Below the pieces are notes generated by a model. That model saw nothing but the letters and a program-made list of their open reading frames with translations, did not search any database and was not told the origin of the DNA. A stretch of 64,000 nucleotides of DNA from [Actinobacillus] rossii (GTDB taxonomy: Bacteria; Pseudomonadota; Gammaproteobacteria; Enterobacterales; Pasteurellaceae), in NCBI GenBank assembly GCA_900444965.1, contig UFRQ01000003.1:1798001-1862000 (forward strand), in the 5' to 3' direction. The position numbers and the translations under genes were made by a program. This document shows positions 49,604 to 59,745 of this stretch, piece after piece. Every line of letters begins with the position of its first letter. Position 1 is the stretch's first letter.

Positions 49604-50368
49604 CTATGAATATTTCAAATTTAGTTTATTTTGTGAAGTAAGCAAATATTCTAACCGATTCCACCCAAATCTTGCCCTTAAGACTTGCCATTGCTCATCC
49701 AATCCCGCCCGAATTTCAATGCGTTCTTGCGTAACAGGGTGATTAAAAGTTAATTTTTCTGCGTGTAACATCAATCTTATTACTCCTGTTTGCTCACTCA
49801 AACCGCGATTTTGATGTAAATCACCATATTGAGTATCGCCAAGGATAGGATGAAAAATATGTTTCATGTGACGCCGTAACTGATGTTTTCGCCCTGTATG
49901 TGGTATCAAACGCACTAAAGAATAACGCGCAGTTTGATATTTACCAATCGCCCAAGGCATTTCGACTGTCTGTAAACCTTGGTAATCGGTGACCGCACTT
50001 TGTGGTGCTTTATCTTCTTGTGCAAATTTGTCTGCAATCTTATCAAGCTGAATTTTCAATGGATAATCAATTTGTGCAGTCCCTATTAAATAGCCACGGA
50101 CTACAGCCAAATAGCTTTTCTCTACGGTTTTTCCTTCAAATTGCTGGCAAAGTAGATAGGCAATTTCACTATTCAAAGCAAAAAGCAACACGCCCGATGT
50201 TGGGCGATCTAAACGATGAATAGGAAAAACATGTTGTCTAATTTGATCACGTAATGTTTGCATCACAAATTGCGTTTCGTGATGATCCAGCCAACTTCGA
50301 TGAACTAACATTCCGGCGGGTTTATTAACAGCAACAATATATTCGTCTTGATAAAGAATCTCTAACAT
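49604..50368 (-). CDS. truC: tRNA pseudouridine(65) synthase
   Basis: 254 residues, RluA-family fold with FPIHRLDRPTSGVL, which contains the catalytic aspartate, and KTVEKSYLAVVRGYL and TGRKHQLRRHMKHI. The N-terminus MLEILYQDEYIVAVNKP and the C-terminus closely follow E. coli TruC. Modifies U65 in tRNA(Ile) and tRNA(Asp). Its start overlaps the yqcC stop by 4 nt (ATGA), as in E. coli gene order. Confidence 0.93.
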   Translation of the reverse strand: MLEILYQDEYIVAVNKPAGMLVHRSWLDHHETQFVMQTLRDQIRQHVFPIHRLDRPTSGVLLFALNSEIAYLLCQQFEGKTVEKSYLAVVRGYLIGTAQIDYPLKIQLDKIADKFAQEDKAPQSAVTDYQGLQTVEMPWAIGKYQTARYSLVRLIPHTGRKHQLRRHMKHIFHPILGDTQYGDLHQNRGLSEQTGVIRLMLHAEKLTFNHPVTQERIEIRAGLDEQWQVLRARFGWNRLEYLLTSQNKLNLKYS

Positions 50369-50688
50369 CATTGATTTTTCAACAATTCTTCAAGTTCAAG
50401 TAAAGGTTTAAGCAAATCTTGCAACCGTTCGTGTTCTTTCAACGCTTCTTCAATATAAGGCGAAATGGCGATTTGATTGGGTAATGGTTGCTGGCTTTCA
50501 CACAAAGCATGCATACGGGGAATAAAAATCCATTGCAACCACTCTGTTGGCGTCATTGTATCAATAGCAAACGGCTCCGTACTTGCAAAAGCCTCTTCGC
50601 TTGGTGGCTCAATCTGCCATAAATCCAACTCATTCATCACGGTTTGAAGTGCAGTTAAATGTTGGCGCGTTTTGTGTCGAATTGGCAT
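50368..50688 (-). CDS. yqcC: YqcC family protein (DUF446)
   Basis: 106 residues from the ATG at 50688 (MPIRHKTRQHLTALQTVMNELDLWQ). The WLQWIFIPRMHALCESQQPLP segment is the family signature. Small helical protein of unknown function, always next to truC. A TTG start at 50700 is possible but GAGAGA better serves 50688. Confidence 0.9.
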   Translation of the reverse strand: MPIRHKTRQHLTALQTVMNELDLWQIEPPSEEAFASTEPFAIDTMTPTEWLQWIFIPRMHALCESQQPLPNQIAISPYIEEALKEHERLQDLLKPLLELEELLKNQ

Positions 50689-50751
50689 AAATTCTCTCAA
50701 TAGGTTAAGATGATAAAAAAGTGACTTATTCTAACTAAATTGAGAACGAAA

Positions 50752-51534
50752 ATGTACCTTGTTGAAGTATTTTTCCAAAACAAACACCCAGAACAAGGCT
50801 TAAATCAAACTCTATTAATTAATGCTATCATTGATCAATGGCGTTACAATGGACAGATTATTGGGCGTGAAATCCCTGTTTTTGTTGCTGAACAAGATGG
50901 AGAAATGGGGCTTGGCACACGTGTAATTTGCCCAGAGCAATCAAGCTTATTATTTGAAAATAACAATTCTGCTGTAAATGAAGCTTTTACCCAAGCAGAA
51001 AAGTGCGGTCTATTTTTAGACAGTTTTCAAATTGTGGGCGAAGATCTAAATTCTGATATTACGTTTGATTTGGAAAAACCTAACTGGCAGGTTCTCTATA
51101 CCACTTATTTGCAAGTTTGCTCACCATTACATAGCGGTGACCGATTAGCGCCTATTCCCCTTTATAAACAGCTAAAAAATCAACCGCACTTAAGTATGGA
51201 CGTCATTAAATGGCAAGAAAATTGGCAAGCTTGCGATCAATTGCAAATGAATGGTTCGGTATTAGAAACACAAGCGTTAGCAGAAATTTCTGACATTCAC
51301 AGCAATACGTTCAAACACGGCTATTACCTTGCCCAAGAAATTGAACGAGAAAGCAATGTGCCGACTTTCTATTATTTTTATCGTGTTGGCGGGAAAAGTC
51401 TAGCGAGTGAACAAACTCGACGATGCCCTAAATGTGGTGGTGATTGGCGGTTAGACCAACCACTTTTTGACCTTTTCCATTTTAAATGCGATGATTGCCG
51501 TTTAATATCAAATATATCGTGGAACTTTTTATAA
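50752..51534 (+). CDS. DUF2310 family zinc-ribbon protein
   Basis: 260 residues; C-terminal zinc ribbon [10 protein letters not shown]...FKCDDC (four cysteines, about 225-252). The rest ([30 protein letters not shown]) is the DUF2310 core. Its role is unknown. It occupies the place that syd has between yqcC and queF in E. coli. The stop TAATG overlaps the queF start by one base, so the two are coupled. One uptake signal inside. Confidence 0.85.
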   Translation: MYLVEVFFQNKHPEQGLNQTLLINAIIDQWRYNGQIIGREIPVFVAEQDGEMGLGTRVICPEQSSLLFENNNSAVNEAFTQAEKCGLFLDSFQIVGEDLNSDITFDLEKPNWQVLYTTYLQVCSPLHSGDRLAPIPLYKQLKNQPHLSMDVIKWQENWQACDQLQMNGSVLETQALAEISDIHSNTFKHGYYLAQEIERESNVPTFYYFYRVGGKSLASEQTRRCPKCGGDWRLDQPLFDLFHFKCDDCRLISNISWNFL

Positions 51535-52370
51535 TGAATTACGAAAAACAATTAAAGGATCTCAAACTTGGTCAAAAAACCGAATACAAAGCCGAATATG
51601 ATTGTTCTTTGTTGCAACCTGTACCACGCGCCTTAAATCGCGATAGTTTGGGAATCACCGAAAAACAACCATTCACCCAAGGTTGCGACATTTGGACTGC
51701 TTACGAAATTTCGTGGCTCAATCCTAAAGGATTGCCACAAGTGGCTATCGCGGATGTTGAAATTGATTTTCGCTCACTCAATCTTATTGAATCAAAAAGT
51801 TTTAAGCTCTATTTAAACAGTTTTAATCAAACCCAATTTGTCTCTTTTGATGAAGTACAACGCATCATACAGCAAGATTTAAGTGATTGTGCGAAAGGCG
51901 ATGTTAAAGTGCGGTTAAATTCTTTGGCATTTTATGACGAGCAACCTATCGCGCGTTTACAAGGCGAATGTATTGATGAGCAAGCGATTGAAATCCAAAA
52001 TTATGGATTCAATTCGGCTCTCTTAGAAAACTGCACGCGCGAAAATCTCGTTGAAGAAACCCTTGTCAGTCATTTACTCAAGTCAAATTGTTTAATCACA
52101 AACCAACCTGATTGGGGTTCGGTACAAATTCATTATGTCGGTAAACAAATTGATCGCGAAAAATTATTACGTTATATCGTATCGTTCCGACAACATAATG
52201 AGTTTCATGAACAATGTGTGGAACGTATTTTCTGTGATTTAATGCAATTTGCACAACCCAAAAAGCTGACAGTTTACGCCCGTTACACTCGCCGTGGCGG
52301 TTTAGATATTAACCCATTCCGTTCGAATTTTGAAAGCGCACCGACTAATCTTCGCCTTGCGCGTCAATAA
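51534..52370 (+). CDS. queF: NADPH-dependent 7-cyano-7-deazaguanine reductase
   Basis: 278 residues, long (YqcD/E. coli-type) QueF of two tunnelling-fold halves. The signature [15 protein letters not shown] is at 86-100; the nucleophile is Cys186 and the acid Asp193 ([13 protein letters not shown]). It makes preQ1, the precursor of queuosine in tRNA. Start overlaps the stop of the DUF2310 gene; ppnN follows after 15 nt. Confidence 0.95.
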   Translation: MNYEKQLKDLKLGQKTEYKAEYDCSLLQPVPRALNRDSLGITEKQPFTQGCDIWTAYEISWLNPKGLPQVAIADVEIDFRSLNLIESKSFKLYLNSFNQTQFVSFDEVQRIIQQDLSDCAKGDVKVRLNSLAFYDEQPIARLQGECIDEQAIEIQNYGFNSALLENCTRENLVEETLVSHLLKSNCLITNQPDWGSVQIHYVGKQIDREKLLRYIVSFRQHNEFHEQCVERIFCDLMQFAQPKKLTVYARYTRRGGLDINPFRSNFESAPTNLRLARQ

Positions 52371-52385
52371 GGATGTAAAGTATTT

Positions 52386-53750
52386 ATGAGCAATATTCAT
52401 TACGTTAATCCGAAAGGCAGTATGGATTTACTGTCTCATGCGGAAGTAAAACATTTAACAAAACAAGCACAATCATCACTCTATCAACTTTATCGCAACT
52501 GTTCGCTTGCTGTATTAAATTCTGGGGCTGTAACAGATGACAGTCGTGCATTACTTGGAAAATATACAAATTTTGATATTCAACTTTTGACGCGCGAACG
52601 CGGTGTCGCATTAGAATTACATAACCCACCGGAAACAGCCTTTGTCGATGATGTTATGATTCGCAATATTCAATTTCATCTCTTTGCGGTATTACGTGAT
52701 ATTTTATTTGTTAATGCAATGATGCAACGTTTCGGTTTAAATGAACCCCAAACTGGCGAAGAAATTACCAACCAAGTGTTCAGTATTTTGCGCAATGCAA
52801 AAGCATTGATTGTGGGAGAAGATCCGAATCTTGTGGTATGTTGGGGCGGACATTCTATCAGCCAAACCGAATACCAATATTGTCGCGCAGTCGGGTTAGA
52901 ACTTGGGCTTCGCGAGCTAAATATTATCACCGGTTGCGGTACTGGCGTGATGGAAGCGCCGATGAAAGGGGCTGCAATTGGACATGCGAACCAACGTTTT
53001 AAAAACAGTCGTTTTATTGGAATTACAGAGCCTTCGATTATCGCCTCTGAGCCCCCTAATCCCATTGTTAACGAACTGATTATTATGCCAGATATTGAAA
53101 AACGCCTTGAGGCCTTTGTACGGATGGGGCATGGAATTATTATTTTCCCTGGTGGACCGGGTACATTTGAAGAATTTATGTTTATTTTAGGGATTAAACT
53201 GAATCCTGACAATCAAACGCAGCACTTACCATTGATTTTGACTGGACCCAAAGAATGCGCCGATTATTTTGCAGCAATCGATCGTTTTGTTGGCGAAACA
53301 TTAGGAACTCAAGCACAAGAGCTGTATGAAATTATTATCGATGATCCAACGGCTGTGGCACGTCATATGCGTAAAGCGATGATTGATGTAAAAGCACAAC
53401 GTTATGAAAATGCGGATAGTTATGGATTTAATTGGTCATTGAAAATTGATCCGGCATTCCAACATCCATTTATTCCAACCCATGAAAATATGGCGAATTT
53501 AAACTTACATTTAGATCAAAGTGCGGTCAATTTAGCCGCCAATTTACGCCGTGCTTTTTCTGGCATTGTGGCTGGCAATATCAAATCTGAGACACAAGAT
53601 CAAATTGAAAAATTCGGGAAATTCCAATTAAGTGGCGATGCACATTTAATGAAAAAAATGGATACATTGTTACAAAGTTTCGTAGAACAGCATCGTATGA
53701 AATTACCCACAGGTGATGCTTATATCCCTTGTTATGAAATTACACAATAA
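52386..53750 (+). CDS. ppnN: Nucleotide 5'-monophosphate nucleosidase PpnN
   Basis: 454 residues, LOG-family Rossmann core with [13 protein letters not shown] (PGGxGTxxE, catalytic), [15 protein letters not shown] and the family N-terminus [11 protein letters not shown]. Splits nucleotide monophosphates to base and ribose-5-phosphate and is stimulated by (p)ppGpp in E. coli. Lies in the conserved queF-ppnN order. Confidence 0.94.
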   Translation: MSNIHYVNPKGSMDLLSHAEVKHLTKQAQSSLYQLYRNCSLAVLNSGAVTDDSRALLGKYTNFDIQLLTRERGVALELHNPPETAFVDDVMIRNIQFHLFAVLRDILFVNAMMQRFGLNEPQTGEEITNQVFSILRNAKALIVGEDPNLVVCWGGHSISQTEYQYCRAVGLELGLRELNIITGCGTGVMEAPMKGAAIGHANQRFKNSRFIGITEPSIIASEPPNPIVNELIIMPDIEKRLEAFVRMGHGIIIFPGGPGTFEEFMFILGIKLNPDNQTQHLPLILTGPKECADYFAAIDRFVGETLGTQAQELYEIIIDDPTAVARHMRKAMIDVKAQRYENADSYGFNWSLKIDPAFQHPFIPTHENMANLNLHLDQSAVNLAANLRRAFSGIVAGNIKSETQDQIEKFGKFQLSGDAHLMKKMDTLLQSFVEQHRMKLPTGDAYIPCYEITQ

Positions 53751-53806
53751 TGCCATGCATTTATTAAATGAATTTCGCTATTTTAGTTTATTTTTAAGGA
53801 AAGCTT

Positions 53807-54496
53807 ATGAAAAAAATTGAACAATTATTTGCCAACAATCACAGTTGGGCAATTCGTATGCGAGAAGAAAACGATGACTATTTTCGCGAACTTGCTGAAC
53901 ATCAAACACCTGATTTTTTATGGATAGGCTGTTCGGATAGCCGTGTTCCAGCGGAAAAATTAACTAATTTAGGTCCTGGCGAATTATTCGTTCATCGAAA
54001 TATCGCTAATCAAGTTATTCACACTGATTTAAATTGCTTGTCTGTCGTGCAATATGCAGTGGATGTGCTGAATATTGAGCACATTATTATTTGTGGTCAC
54101 ACAAACTGCGGTGGTATTAAAGCAGCGATCACCAAACAAGACGTTGGTTTAGCCAATAACTGGCTATTGCATATCCGTGATATTTGGTTTAAGCACAGCA
54201 GCTTAATTGGCAAACTTTCGCCAGAAAAACGTGCTGATATGTTGACGAAAATTAATGTGGCTGAACAAGTCTATAATTTAGGTCGATCATCCATCGTACA
54301 AGATGCTTGGGCTCGTGGTGCTAAACTTTCGCTTCATGGTTGGGTTTATGATGTCAATGACGGTTATTTGATTGACCAGGGCGTACTGGCAACCAGTCGC
54401 GAAACCCTTGAGATTTCTTATCGAAATGCTATCGCACGTCTTCAAACTTTGGAAGATGAAGATATTTTCAAAAAAGAAACTGAAGAAAATAAATAA
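53807..54496 (+). CDS. can: Beta-carbonic anhydrase
   Basis: 229 residues. Zinc ligands Cys42, His98, Cys101 with Asp44 and Arg46 (CSDSRVP; HTNCGG). The bicarbonate-site residues of the type II beta enzymes, Trp39, Arg64 and Tyr181, are all present, as in the H. influenzae enzyme, so allosteric inhibition by bicarbonate is expected. Hydrates CO2 in the cytoplasm. Followed by a terminator of paired uptake signals. Confidence 0.97.
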   Translation: MKKIEQLFANNHSWAIRMREENDDYFRELAEHQTPDFLWIGCSDSRVPAEKLTNLGPGELFVHRNIANQVIHTDLNCLSVVQYAVDVLNIEHIIICGHTNCGGIKAAITKQDVGLANNWLLHIRDIWFKHSSLIGKLSPEKRADMLTKINVAEQVYNLGRSSIVQDAWARGAKLSLHGWVYDVNDGYLIDQGVLATSRETLEISYRNAIARLQTLEDEDIFKKETEENK

Positions 54497-54502
54497 AAAA
54501 AT

Positions 54503-54540
54503 AACCGCACTTAAATGCGTTATCAATTTAAGTGCGGTTA
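54503..54540. terminator. Terminator of paired uptake signals after can
   Basis: A perfect 15-bp stem, TAACCGCACTTAAAT with its complement, containing both uptake signal cores; loop of 8 nt. Separates can from the small convergent gene. Confidence 0.75.
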
Positions 54541-54581
54541 ATATAAATGGTATTTCTATCACGTTTATCTGTGGATTACGA

Positions 54582-54662
54582 TTAAAAAATCGAAACAGCT
54601 AAAACGATAATCAGTGTTAATGCCAATACAGTCATCATCATCGAATAACCGAAATTACTCAT
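54582..54662 (-). CDS. YnhF-like small membrane protein (26 aa)
   Basis: MSNFGYSMMMTVLALTLIIV and then LAVSIF: a short polar start and a single transmembrane helix. ATG at 54662 with AGGAG 7 nt upstream (a second ATG directly before it is possible). It is divergent from purR, next to which ynhF lies in E. coli, and similar in size and layout. Inferred from size, hydrophobicity and synteny. Confidence 0.6.
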   Translation of the reverse strand: MSNFGYSMMMTVLALTLIIVLAVSIF

Positions 54663-54782
54663 CATCGTACTCCTATCTATTTTTGTTGCTAAACGATTGC
54701 ATTCTAGCAGTTAACGGCTATTTTTCCATATTAATTTTCAAATATTTCGCTATAATATGGCAAAATTTTCAAGGAGAATGCT

Positions 54783-55787
54783 ATGGCTACTATTAAGGAT
54801 GTTGCAAAATTGGCGGGCGTTTCAACGACCACAGTATCCCATGTGATTAATGAAACTCGTCATGTGGCAGCAGAAACAAAACAAGTTGTACTCAAAGCAA
54901 TTGAAGAATTACATTACTCACCAAGTGCTGTCGCACGGAGTTTAAAAGTTAATACAACAAAATCCATTGGTATGATTGTCACAACCAGTGAAGCGCCGTA
55001 TTTTGCTGAAATTATTCATGCAGTAGAAGAACAATGTTATCGCCAAGGTTATTCTCTCTTTTTATGTAATACGCAAAATAATCCTGAAAAAATCAAAAAT
55101 CATGTCGAGATGTTAGCGAAAAAACGTGTAGACGGTATTTTGGTAATGTGTTCAGAATATAAAGACGATAGCTTAGATTTACTCAAAGGGTTCAGTGATA
55201 TTCCTATGGTAGTCATGGACTGGGGTCCATTAAACCCCAATACAGATCGCATTTTAGATAATAGCTTTGAAGGTGGTTATTTGGCGGGTAAATATTTAGT
55301 CGAGAATGGGCATAAAGAAATTGGCTACCTGAGTGCTGAATTATCTAAGACCACTGCGCGTAAGCGTTATGAGGGCTTTTTGAAAGCATTACACGAAGCT
55401 GGGTTTGAAATGAATCCAGATTGGCTACTTGAAGGGTCTTTTGAACCAGAAGATGGCTATGAATGTATGAACCGTTTGTTAGCACAACCTACTCACCCGA
55501 CTGCGGTATTTTGTTGTAATGATATCATGGCATTTGGCGCCATTTCTGCAATCACGGAAAAAGGGTTGCGCGTACCAGATGACATTTCCATCATCGGTTA
55601 TGATAACGTCCATATTTCACGTTTTTGTGCGCCACCATTGACGACGATTCACCAGTCAAAAGCGCGCTTAGGTGAGCAAGCGCTAAAACTTTTATTTGAT
55701 CGTATCACAACGAAATCAGATGAACGGAGTACTATTGAAATTCATCCAGAATTGGTTATACGTAAATCTGTGAGAAAAATTAACTAA
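54783..55787 (+). CDS. purR: Purine repressor PurR (LacI family)
   Basis: 334 residues. The N-terminal HTH and hinge [20 protein letters not shown] through [22 protein letters not shown] follow E. coli PurR nearly residue for residue; the hypoxanthine/guanine-binding periplasmic-type domain covers about 60-334 ([20 protein letters not shown]). It represses purine and one-carbon genes when hypoxanthine or guanine is bound. PurR boxes lie before glyA and purH in this window; none is convincing before purR itself. Confidence 0.95.
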   Translation: MATIKDVAKLAGVSTTTVSHVINETRHVAAETKQVVLKAIEELHYSPSAVARSLKVNTTKSIGMIVTTSEAPYFAEIIHAVEEQCYRQGYSLFLCNTQNNPEKIKNHVEMLAKKRVDGILVMCSEYKDDSLDLLKGFSDIPMVVMDWGPLNPNTDRILDNSFEGGYLAGKYLVENGHKEIGYLSAELSKTTARKRYEGFLKALHEAGFEMNPDWLLEGSFEPEDGYECMNRLLAQPTHPTAVFCCNDIMAFGAISAITEKGLRVPDDISIIGYDNVHISRFCAPPLTTIHQSKARLGEQALKLLFDRITTKSDERSTIEIHPELVIRKSVRKIN

Positions 55788-55790
55788 TAT

Positions 55791-55825
55791 AAAAAAACCT
55801 ATCAAGTAATTGATAGGTTTTTTTA
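55791..55825. terminator. Bidirectional terminator between purR and usg
   Basis: AAAAACCTATCA and TGATAGGTTTTT with A and T runs on both sides. Confidence 0.9.
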
Positions 55826-55829
55826 TAGA

Positions 55830-56792
55830 TTATTCTTCTTGTTGAAGAATGAGTTCTAACAATTTTACAGCTAAGAACGCCAGATTAAAGCGCTGTTCAT
55901 CAGCAACAGACCAAAATTCTATTCCATTTTCCACCGCACTTAAATCACTCACGTGTAATCTCACATTGTCTTCATTACTTTCCTGTTCACCATTAAGCAC
56001 TGGAGTCAATAAATTCTCTTCAACTTGAATCAAATCGTTTTCCTGCCATTGCGCGTTTAAACTTTCGCAATCCAATTCATAGGCGGAAAGTGCGGTCACT
56101 TTTTGTGCCATTCCATAGAACACAGGTGCTTGTATTGCATGAAACACCACATTAATTGCTGGGAAAATTTTTTGTAATTGTAAACTTAAATTTTGTGTAT
56201 TTTGAGGAAAAACATCAAACGCTAAACGTTGTTCGCCTTCATCCAACGGAATGCCATTTAATAGACGCGCCGTCTGACCCGCCAATTTGGACACGGTATC
56301 GCCATCTTGATATGACGCTGATAATAAAGATGTTACTAAAATTTGATTTAATTGATTTTCAAAACTAAATTGTGACAAACTTAATGCAAGTTGGCTTACT
56401 TGTGGATCTGGCATTGCCACAATGTTACGTTGTTTAATATTTTCAATATCACCATTATTTACCGTTGGCACTACAACAGCTACCCCACTAATATTCGCAG
56501 TCACACCTTTCATATCAATCACAACGCAACCTGCTTCTGCGGCATTCGCAATATGTTCGGCGTGACGACTATTCCCCGCAAACAATAAATAATCAAAGGT
56601 CGACCATTCAATTTCATCCGTTTTCAACTGTTCAACCGCTTTATTATTAAAACGGACACCTTGTTCTTCATTAAAAGGAAAAATCTCAACTATCGTTAAT
56701 TTATCAATCGTTAGTGCAGCACGTTCCAAAAACTCTGCCACTTTTTCACATAATTCAAATTCCGCTGCAATTGCAATATTTAATGTTGTCAT
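55830..56792 (-). CDS. usg: USG-1 family protein (aspartate-semialdehyde dehydrogenase-like)
   Basis: 320 residues. Follows E. coli Usg in LTSLLSASYQ, AGQTARLLNGIP, RLAFDVFPQ and VFHAIQAPVFYGMAQ. It has the Asd fold but, like other Usg proteins, no N-C-T-T catalytic cysteine (here MPDPQVSQ), so a dehydrogenase activity is unlikely. Its role is unknown. Confidence 0.85.
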   Translation of the reverse strand: MTTLNIAIAAEFELCEKVAEFLERAALTIDKLTIVEIFPFNEEQGVRFNNKAVEQLKTDEIEWSTFDYLLFAGNSRHAEHIANAAEAGCVVIDMKGVTANISGVAVVVPTVNNGDIENIKQRNIVAMPDPQVSQLALSLSQFSFENQLNQILVTSLLSASYQDGDTVSKLAGQTARLLNGIPLDEGEQRLAFDVFPQNTQNLSLQLQKIFPAINVVFHAIQAPVFYGMAQKVTALSAYELDCESLNAQWQENDLIQVEENLLTPVLNGEQESNEDNVRLHVSDLSAVENGIEFWSVADEQRFNLAFLAVKLLELILQQEE

Positions 56793-56857
56793 ATCTGTTC
56801 TCTTAGTTGTCCATTATCAGTCTATTCTACTGGTATTTAAGTTTGCGTTCTAGCAAA

Positions 56858-56890
56858 AAAAAGTGCGGTCAAATTTAGCCGCACTTTGTT
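56858..56890 (-). terminator. degS terminator made of uptake signals
   Basis: AAAGTGCGG and CCGCACTTT pair; T-rich flank on the minus strand, just after degS. Confidence 0.75.
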
Positions 56891-56901
56891 TGTCCTTTTC
56901 A

Positions 56902-57945
56902 CTATTCTTCCGGATATTCTTCAATCCGAACAGGAATCGTAATTTGTCGTCCAGCACGTAAAATTAGTAGTGGCACAGTCGTATTTGGTCTGGTATTGCT
57001 AATTAATTCCATTAATTGCGACGGCGACTCAATCTCTTGGTTATTGTATTTTATAATAATATCTTTTTCTCTTAATCCGGATTTTTGGGCGGGACCATTA
57101 GGTTTGAGTGAATCAATTTCAACTCCCATGCCATAATCGCGTTCTTGACCATTGCTATACAAAATATTTGTACTGACACCAAGATAGCCACGAATTACAC
57201 GTCCATCACGTAAAATTCGCTGCATAACATCGTTCACAACAGTAATCGGTATCGCAAAACCTAAGCCTTCGGCGGTTTCCATATCGTTTTTACCGATAGT
57301 TAAAGTATTGATCCCGATCAGCTCACCAAGGGAATTAATCAACGCGCCCCCCGAGTTTCCCCGATTAATTGATGCATCTGTTTGAATAAAATTCTGACGA
57401 CCAACGACTTCACCAATAGCATTTCGTCCCGTTCCACTAATGATACCTTGCGATACACTCTGTCCTAAATTATAAGGATTACCGATAGCTAATGCGATAT
57501 CGCCAACATGCACAAGGCGTTTTGGATTTTGTGGAATTGTTGGTAGATTCTCGCCGTGAATACGTAACACCGCAATATCAGTTAAACTATCTACACCAAC
57601 TAAAGTTGCTTCATAAGCTCGACCATCTTGCAGTAAAATAATGACTTGATCCGCCATTTGAATCACATGCTTATTTGTTACAACTAACCCATTTTCAGAC
57701 ATAATCACACCTGAACCTAATTCATTGGTTGTCACTTCCCCTGCATCAAGATTATTTTCACTGGTAAACGATTGATTATACACATTTACCACTGCTGGCG
57801 ACGCCAAACGTACAGCTTGTTTAAAAGACATCACATCGCCTGTCAATTGCAATGGATAGCCTCCAGTAAAACGTGGCAACACAAATAAAATCAATCCTGC
57901 ACAAACCAGCCCAATTAACGCTGCATGTAATAATTTCTTAATCAT
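56902..57945 (-). CDS. degS: Periplasmic serine endoprotease DegS
   Basis: 347 residues from the ATG at 57945. One N-terminal transmembrane anchor (MIKKLLHAALIGLVCAGLIL), trypsin-like protease with His93, Asp123 and Ser198 (TNKHVI, SLTDIAVL, RGNSGGAL), and one PDZ domain at about 255-340. It senses misfolded outer-membrane proteins and starts RseA cleavage, activating sigma E. The start overlaps the ribD stop by 8 nt, an unusual partner that couples the two genes. Confidence 0.94.
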   Translation of the reverse strand: MIKKLLHAALIGLVCAGLILFVLPRFTGGYPLQLTGDVMSFKQAVRLASPAVVNVYNQSFTSENNLDAGEVTTNELGSGVIMSENGLVVTNKHVIQMADQVIILLQDGRAYEATLVGVDSLTDIAVLRIHGENLPTIPQNPKRLVHVGDIALAIGNPYNLGQSVSQGIISGTGRNAIGEVVGRQNFIQTDASINRGNSGGALINSLGELIGINTLTIGKNDMETAEGLGFAIPITVVNDVMQRILRDGRVIRGYLGVSTNILYSNGQERDYGMGVEIDSLKPNGPAQKSGLREKDIIIKYNNQEIESPSQLMELISNTRPNTTVPLLILRAGRQITIPVRIEEYPEE

Positions 57946-59068
57946 TGCATTCCCTTGTATAAATGGTTTTAAGATCATCATCAATTTTAACCGCACTTTG
58001 CAGTTTCCATTGCGGCGCATCTTTCAGTTGTGTTAAATGTGGCAAATGGCATAAGCCACGAGCTTGGTCACCTAACAACTTTGGCGCAATATACACAATT
58101 AGCTCATCGACTAAATTTTCTTCAATTAACGCACCAGCTAAATTTGCCCCAGCTTCCACCCAAATTGTGTTAATTTGACGTTCACCGAGTCTCTGCATTA
58201 AGGCAGAAAGTGCGGTTAAATTTTCTGTTGTTTTAATAATAATCTGCTCACAAAAATCAGGAAAATGACGTAAATCTCGCTCTTTATCACTGACTAACCA
58301 GACAGGTGAAACGGTTTCAAATAATTTATGATGTGGCTGAACTCGCTGTTGGAAATCTAAAATCACACGTACTGGTTGACGCACATTTTCTTTGCTATAT
58401 TCACTCTTGATATCATCAGGAAAATCTTCCCAACGTACATTTAAACTCGGATTATCAATCTCAACGGTCACTCCCGTTGAAAGAATTGCGGAAGCTTGGG
58501 CTCGTCCCATTTGTACATCAGCACGCGATTGACAACCTGTAATCCATTTGCTTTCACCACTAGCCATTGCTGTACGTCCGTCTAAACTCATCGCCAATTT
58601 AAGTTGGACAAAAGGCACGCCTGCTCGCATACGTTTTAGGAATCCTTTATTCAAGGTTTCTGCTTGTTCTGCTAATAATCCAACCGCACTTTCAATACCC
58701 GCATCCTTAAGCATTTGTAAACCACGTCCTGCTACTTGTGGATTAGGATCTCGCATAGCGGCAATCACTTTCGAGACACCCGCATTAATTAAACCTAACG
58801 CACATGGCGGCGTACGCCCATAATGCGAACAAGGTTCTAACGTAACATAAGCAGTTGCCCCTTGTGCTTTTTCGCCTGCCACCCGTAAAGCCATAACTTC
58901 AGCGTGTGGCTCACCTGCTTTAAAATGAAAACCTTTTCCCACAATTTCACCGTTTCTGACAAGTACACAACCCACCGCTGGATTCGGTGTAGTAGTGAAC
59001 CGTCCACGACTCGCTAACTCAATAGCAAGTTGCATATATTGTTCATCTTGTGAGCTAAACTGATACAT
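57938..59068 (-). CDS. ribD: Bifunctional riboflavin biosynthesis deaminase/reductase
   Basis: 376 residues. N-terminal deaminase with zinc ligands His55 (HAE), Cys80 and Cys89 (CSHYGRTPPC); C-terminal reductase with KLAMSLDGRTAMASGESKWITG and WVEAGANLAGALI. Two steps of riboflavin synthesis. Uptake signals at about 58207 and 58682. The prophage begins about 200 bp upstream of it. Confidence 0.95.
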   Translation of the reverse strand: MYQFSSQDEQYMQLAIELASRGRFTTTPNPAVGCVLVRNGEIVGKGFHFKAGEPHAEVMALRVAGEKAQGATAYVTLEPCSHYGRTPPCALGLINAGVSKVIAAMRDPNPQVAGRGLQMLKDAGIESAVGLLAEQAETLNKGFLKRMRAGVPFVQLKLAMSLDGRTAMASGESKWITGCQSRADVQMGRAQASAILSTGVTVEIDNPSLNVRWEDFPDDIKSEYSKENVRQPVRVILDFQQRVQPHHKLFETVSPVWLVSDKERDLRHFPDFCEQIIIKTTENLTALSALMQRLGERQINTIWVEAGANLAGALIEENLVDELIVYIAPKLLGDQARGLCHLPHLTQLKDAPQWKLQSAVKIDDDLKTIYTRECND

Positions 59069-59288
59069 ATTAATCCTTTAATTTCTCAATTTCTTTGGTA
59101 AATAAAGAGTATAGTGTATTTATGCTATCTGAGTAAATGAAAGTGTTCCTAAAAATTGCTAACAATCACTTTAAAAAACTCTTTAAAATCAATTAGAATA
59201 TTTTTTATTTTGGAACACTTTCAATGTTCATCTTTATAATGTGACAGGGTTTACTTTTCTATAAAGGCGGGTTAATCCGCCTTTACTT
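59069..59288. other. Border region between ribD and the prophage
   Basis: No gene. A 12-bp inverted repeat, TGAAAGTGTTCC (59138-59149) and GGAACACTTTCA (59212-59223), encloses an AT-rich stretch. It could be part of the prophage attachment site, a terminator remnant or an operator; the other prophage end is outside the window. Confidence 0.4.
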
Positions 59289-59582
59289 CTAAACCACAAT
59301 ATCCCCTTTCTCTTTTAAATGTCGATAAATGCGATCTAGCATGATCTGTGTCGGCGTTTTCCCCAAATCATCTTCGGTTAACGGAGCCTCTAGAATGCCT
59401 TTCGCATTTTCACTATCGATCCATTTGTAGCTTTCGATAATTGGTGTGAAGTCGGTTACTTGACCTTCGCTATCTACTCCAGTGCCGATAACGTATTTTG
59501 CATTGATTGTGCCATCATCTTGAATAGAATATGTAGCGATAGTTGAGTACATTGGGTTTAAGATTTTGTTAAAAGTTGCCAT
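59289..59582 (-). CDS. Hypothetical phage protein at the prophage end
   Basis: 97 residues (MATFNKILNPMYSTIATYSIQDDGTINAKYVIGTG...), ending KEKGDIVV. Last gene of the tail module before ribD. Resembles small phage proteins encoded after tail-tip genes; no known domain. ATG is preceded by AAGGAG at good distance. Confidence 0.7.
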   Translation of the reverse strand: MATFNKILNPMYSTIATYSIQDDGTINAKYVIGTGVDSEGQVTDFTPIIESYKWIDSENAKGILEAPLTEDDLGKTPTQIMLDRIYRHLKEKGDIVV

Positions 59583-59611
59583 AATGGACTCCTTGTTAGT
59601 TTAGATAAAAG

Positions 59612-59635
59612 AAAACCCGACCATTTTTGATCGGG
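59612..59635 (-). terminator. Terminator after the 271-aa tail gene
   Basis: CCCGATCA and TGGTCGGG (minus strand, one wobble) with a TTTTC run after them. Confidence 0.7.
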
Positions 59636-59745
59636 CATTGTTAGAGATTTATACTGTTAGTGGTTTAATTGGAAAAATATTGTAACTGCTATCCTCCTAT
59701 TTTGTATCAAACCGCCTAAAAATTTATTTTACGTTTTCGTTTATT

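Noticed and set aside
49467..49742. Plus-strand frame through the pentanucleotide repeat (CCAVL-type cysteine-rich product)
   Set aside because: Antisense to hsdM and truC; only open because the repeat has no stop on that strand.
52676..53212. Minus-strand frame of 178 codons inside ppnN
   Set aside because: Antisense shadow of ppnN.
54740..54780. Possible PurR box before purR (GGCAAAATTTTC)
   Set aside because: The central CG of the consensus is missing.
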